A stretch of 40,264 bases of DNA from JBKPNZ01 sp046732895 (GTDB lineage: Bacteria > Actinomycetota > Thermoleophilia > Solirubrobacterales > 70-9): the NCBI GenBank assembly GCA_046732895.1, contig JBKPNZ010000026.1, forward strand, positions 1 through 40,264, in the 5' to 3' direction. How positions within the stretch are numbered: the first letter of the stretch is position 1; every line of letters starts with the position of its first letter. A model generated the notes under the pieces. The model saw only the letters and a program-made list of their open reading frames with translations, was not told where the DNA came from and did no database searches. The position numbers and the translations under genes were made by a program. Of this stretch, positions 37,790 to 40,264 are shown in pieces.

Positions 37790-40102
37790 ATGCGAATCGC
37801 AATCGTCACCCCCTACTCCTGGACCTATCCGGGAGGCGTCAACCGCCACGTCGAGGCGCTCGCCGCCGAGCTCGGCTCGCGGGGGCACGAGCTGCGCGTG
37901 CTCGCTCCGTGGGATCCGCCTGACCGGCTCTCGAACATTCTTCATCAGGCCGCCCCGGAGTCACGCGAGCGTCCGGACTTCCTCGTGCCGCTCAGCCGGA
38001 CGATCGGCGTGAGCGCGAACGGCGCCGTCTCCAACCTCTCGATCTTCCCTTCGGCATTGACGACGATGCGGCGCGAGCTCGACGCGTTCGAGCCGGACCT
38101 CGTCCACCTGCACGAGCCGCCCGCACCGATCATCGGCTGGGACGCGTCGTCCTACCGCGGGGCGCCGGTCGTCGGGACCTTCCACGCCTACTCGACGAAC
38201 CCGATCACCAACAACTTCGGCAATCTGGTCGGCGCCCGGCGCAAGTTCAACCAGCTGCACGCCCGCATCGCCGTTTCCGAGGCGGCCGCGTGGACGGGCC
38301 GTCGCTGGTTCGGCGGCTCCTACCGGATCATCCCCAACGGCGTCGATACCGCTGCGCCGCCGGCCGAGCCGAAGCGGCCGGGCGAGGAGCTCGAGGTTCT
38401 GTTCGTCGGCCGCCCCGAGGAGCGCAAGGGCCTGCCCGTCCTGCTCTCCGCATTCGAGGCGCTGGTCGAGCACGTGCCGTCGCGCCTCACGGTGATCGGC
38501 GCAGACGCCGACGAGGTTGAACGCTATCTCGCCGACCCCTCGGTCGAAGCGAAGATCGATGCGCTCGGACGGGTCTCACACGACGAGCTCTGGGAGCGTC
38601 TGCACGCGGCCGACGTCCTCTGCGCGCCCTCGCTCGCCGGCGAGAGCTTCGGGATGATCCTGACCGAGGCGTTCGCGGCGGGCACGCCGGTGATCGCCTC
38701 GAACATCGCCGGGTATGCCGATGTCGTCAGCGATGGCGTCGACGGCGTCCTCGTGCCGCCCGCGCATCCGCAGCGGCTCGCCGAGGAGCTTCAGCGCATG
38801 CATCACGAGCCGGCCCGGCTGGCCGAGATGGGCAGGGCGGCCCGGGAGAGCGCTCGGCGCTACGCGTGGCCGCGGGTCACGGAGCAGGTCGAGGAGGTCT
38901 ACGAGCTGGCACTCGAGGCACCCGAGCCCCAGTCCGCATCCGAGCGGATCATTCGCCGCAGCGGGATCACGCCGATCGACGGCAGCGCGCGCCGCCCGGC
39001 GCGGCGCCTGCCCTCCCTCGACCCCGCCCCGGCACAGGCGCAGAGCCGCCATCGCACCGCGCGGCGGGTTGGGCTCGGCGTTGCGGGGCTTTTGGGCATC
39101 GGGCTCACGGCACTGGCGGCGAACAAGATCGGCCTCCAGCACGTCGCCCACAGCATCGTTCGCTCCGATGCCGGGCTGGTGCTCCTGGCGACCGCGCTGA
39201 TGATGATCTCGATGATGATGCGCGCCGCGTCGTGGTACGCCATCGCGCGCTCAGCCCTACCGCGGTATCCGCTGCGCCGCCGGGATGTCACCTCGGCGAC
39301 GATGATCGGCGTCCTCATGTCGGCCACGCTGCCTGCGCGTCTGGGCGAGCCTGCGCGCGCGATGGTCCTCGCACGCCGGACCGGGCGGATGCGTGAGGCG
39401 TTCCCCGTGCTGCTCGGAACACTCGTGTCGCAGACGGCGCTGAACATCGTGGCACTGGTCTCGCTCGGAGCGATCATCGTCGAGTCCACCGATCTCTTCC
39501 ACTCGAGCTCGGAGCGGCTGTTCATCGTCTCGATGGCGCCCCTGCTCATCCTCGTCGCCGTCGTCCTTGCCCCCGTCGTCGTCAGACAGAGCGGATCGGG
39601 TCGCCTGGCCCGCGTCGCGGGGACGCTTCGCGGTGCGCTGCTCCAGGTGCGGACCGGCCTCAACGTCTTCCGCGATCCGCGCCGCGGCCCGTTCGCGGCG
39701 GCGGCCCAGCTCTCGGCTTGGGCGCTCCAGCTGCTCGCCTGCGCCGTGCTGTTCGACGCGCTTGGGATCGAGGGCAAGACCGGTATCGGCGCGGCGGCCG
39801 CCGTTCTCTTCGCGGTCAACGTGACGGCGGCAGTGCCGGCGACGCCATCGAATATCGGGGTCTTCCAGCTGGCCGTTATCAGCGTGCTCACGACCGGGTT
39901 TGCCGTGAGCGGCGCCGATGCGCTCGCATACGGCGTCGTCCTCCAGGCCGTCGAGATCGCGACCGCCGTCGCGCTCGGGCTCCCAGCGCTCGTCCGCGAG
40001 GGCCTCACCTGGTCCGACATGCGCCTGCGCGCGCTCAGCGCCGCCCCGGTGCGGCTCTCGCCACGGCCCGCCGATGGCGCGGCCGACAGCGCCCCGAACT
40101 AG
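37790..40102 (+). CDS. PimA-like glycosyltransferase fused to LPG-synthase-type flippase
   Basis: A 770-residue two-domain protein. Residues 1-380 are a GT4 glycosyltransferase close to PimA: PYSWTYPGGVNRHV, LVHLHEPPAP, IPNGVD, GRPEERKG and the Glu285-x7-Glu293 motif in GESFGMILTE. It may transfer a sugar to a phosphatidylinositol-like lipid. A linker (about 385-425) leads to a membrane domain (about 430-745) of the LPG_synthase_TM/UPF0104 type with about eight helices (LMSATLPARLGEPARAM is its signature). That domain may flip the glycolipid. A fusion of this kind couples synthesis with export. ATG start. Confidence 0.87.
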   Translation: MRIAIVTPYSWTYPGGVNRHVEALAAELGSRGHELRVLAPWDPPDRLSNILHQAAPESRERPDFLVPLSRTIGVSANGAVSNLSIFPSALTTMRRELDAFEPDLVHLHEPPAPIIGWDASSYRGAPVVGTFHAYSTNPITNNFGNLVGARRKFNQLHARIAVSEAAAWTGRRWFGGSYRIIPNGVDTAAPPAEPKRPGEELEVLFVGRPEERKGLPVLLSAFEALVEHVPSRLTVIGADADEVERYLADPSVEAKIDALGRVSHDELWERLHAADVLCAPSLAGESFGMILTEAFAAGTPVIASNIAGYADVVSDGVDGVLVPPAHPQRLAEELQRMHHEPARLAEMGRAARESARRYAWPRVTEQVEEVYELALEAPEPQSASERIIRRSGITPIDGSARRPARRLPSLDPAPAQAQSRHRTARRVGLGVAGLLGIGLTALAANKIGLQHVAHSIVRSDAGLVLLATALMMISMMMRAASWYAIARSALPRYPLRRRDVTSATMIGVLMSATLPARLGEPARAMVLARRTGRMREAFPVLLGTLVSQTALNIVALVSLGAIIVESTDLFHSSSERLFIVSMAPLLILVAVVLAPVVVRQSGSGRLARVAGTLRGALLQVRTGLNVFRDPRRGPFAAAAQLSAWALQLLACAVLFDALGIEGKTGIGAAAAVLFAVNVTAAVPATPSNIGVFQLAVISVLTTGFAVSGADALAYGVVLQAVEIATAVALGLPALVREGLTWSDMRLRALSAAPVRLSPRPADGAADSAPN

Positions 40103-40170
40103 TCAGTCGTTCTCGAGCAGGAGCTCGTCGAGATGCGCATTTGCGCGGTTGCCCTACCATTTGGAGCCTG

Positions 40171-40264
40171 ACCATCCAGAGCGGCTGAGGGATCCGGACC
40201 TGCGACGCCGCCGCAACCGGCGACCCTCCCAGGAGGCGAGCACGGTGCGACAGCCGGAATCGAT
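40171..40264 (+). ncRNA. SAM-I riboswitch (S box), truncated by window end
   Basis: The order of conserved elements fits an S-box aptamer: AGAG-CGGC-TGAGGGA (40179-40193), GACGCC then GCAACC (40204-40217), an extra P3 hairpin arm around CCTCCCAGGAGG, and CGGTGC with CCGGA near 40242-40257. The 3' strand of P1 and the expression platform lie beyond the window. A methionine, cysteine or SAM gene should follow on the + strand. The assignment rests on conserved bases and layout, not on a folding calculation. Confidence 0.82.

Noticed and set aside
40102..40170. A further gene after the glycosyltransferase-flippase fusion
   Set aside because: The short gap has no coding signal. It contains a weak CGAGC/GCTCG hairpin and then the riboswitch.

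Overview
The window is GC-rich, densely coded chromosomal DNA of an actinobacterium. The gene content (many acyl-CoA dehydrogenases, an FprA-type reductase, HemQ, a PimA-like glycosyltransferase, DUF3618 and holin-like envelope genes) fits Actinomycetota, and the combination resembles the Thermoleophilia/Solirubrobacterales. That placement is inferred from family content only. No rRNA, intact tRNA, insertion sequence or CRISPR array was seen.

Left end (1-2.85 kb): a DUF1269 membrane protein and a lipoprotein, then a gene-poor stretch with the 3' half of a tRNA-Arg, followed by an intact tyrosine integrase. This looks like one end, or a remnant, of an integrative element. Four GGCGCAA sites in alternating orientation follow the integrase.

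2.86-18.1 kb: a catabolic and envelope region. It holds an acyl-CoA dehydrogenase, a secreted trypsin-like protease, a frameshifted MDR oxidoreductase divergent from an Rrf2 regulator, and a four-gene operon (SCP2, acyl-CoA dehydrogenase, alpha/beta hydrolase, second acyl-CoA dehydrogenase) divergent from a TetR gene. Next come a secreted PHM-like/cupredoxin copper protein, a GNAT-amidase-SnoaL operon, a solitary clpP divergent from an SRPBCC-ArsR pair across twin operators, and a VCBS-repeat exported protein.

16.9-25.9 kb: an acyl-CoA pathway locus. A dehydrogenase, a membrane class III cyclase, a crotonase, an acyl-CoA carboxyltransferase, a beta-keto acid cleavage enzyme (BKACE), a CoA transferase/racemase, a MerR regulator and a VOC protein lie together. 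The dehydrogenase and crotonase promoters carry nearly the same 27-bp operator (22 of 27 bases identical), and BKACE has its own long operator. This is the best candidate for an undescribed catabolic system.

25.9-32.1 kb: a lipoprotein, an MscS channel, a nitrilase with a TetR regulator and a 16-bp operator, a small-membrane-protein/holin/DUF3618 group, a VOC protein, DegV and a GST-like protein.

32.1-40.3 kb: Fe-S and heme functions (A-type carrier, CGFS glutaredoxin, BolA, FprA, HemQ), then a phosphatase-like polytopic protein, a glycosyltransferase-flippase fusion, and a SAM-I riboswitch cut by the window edge. Three copies of a two-hairpin repeat whose stems change with compensation lie between 29.6 and 35.1 kb.
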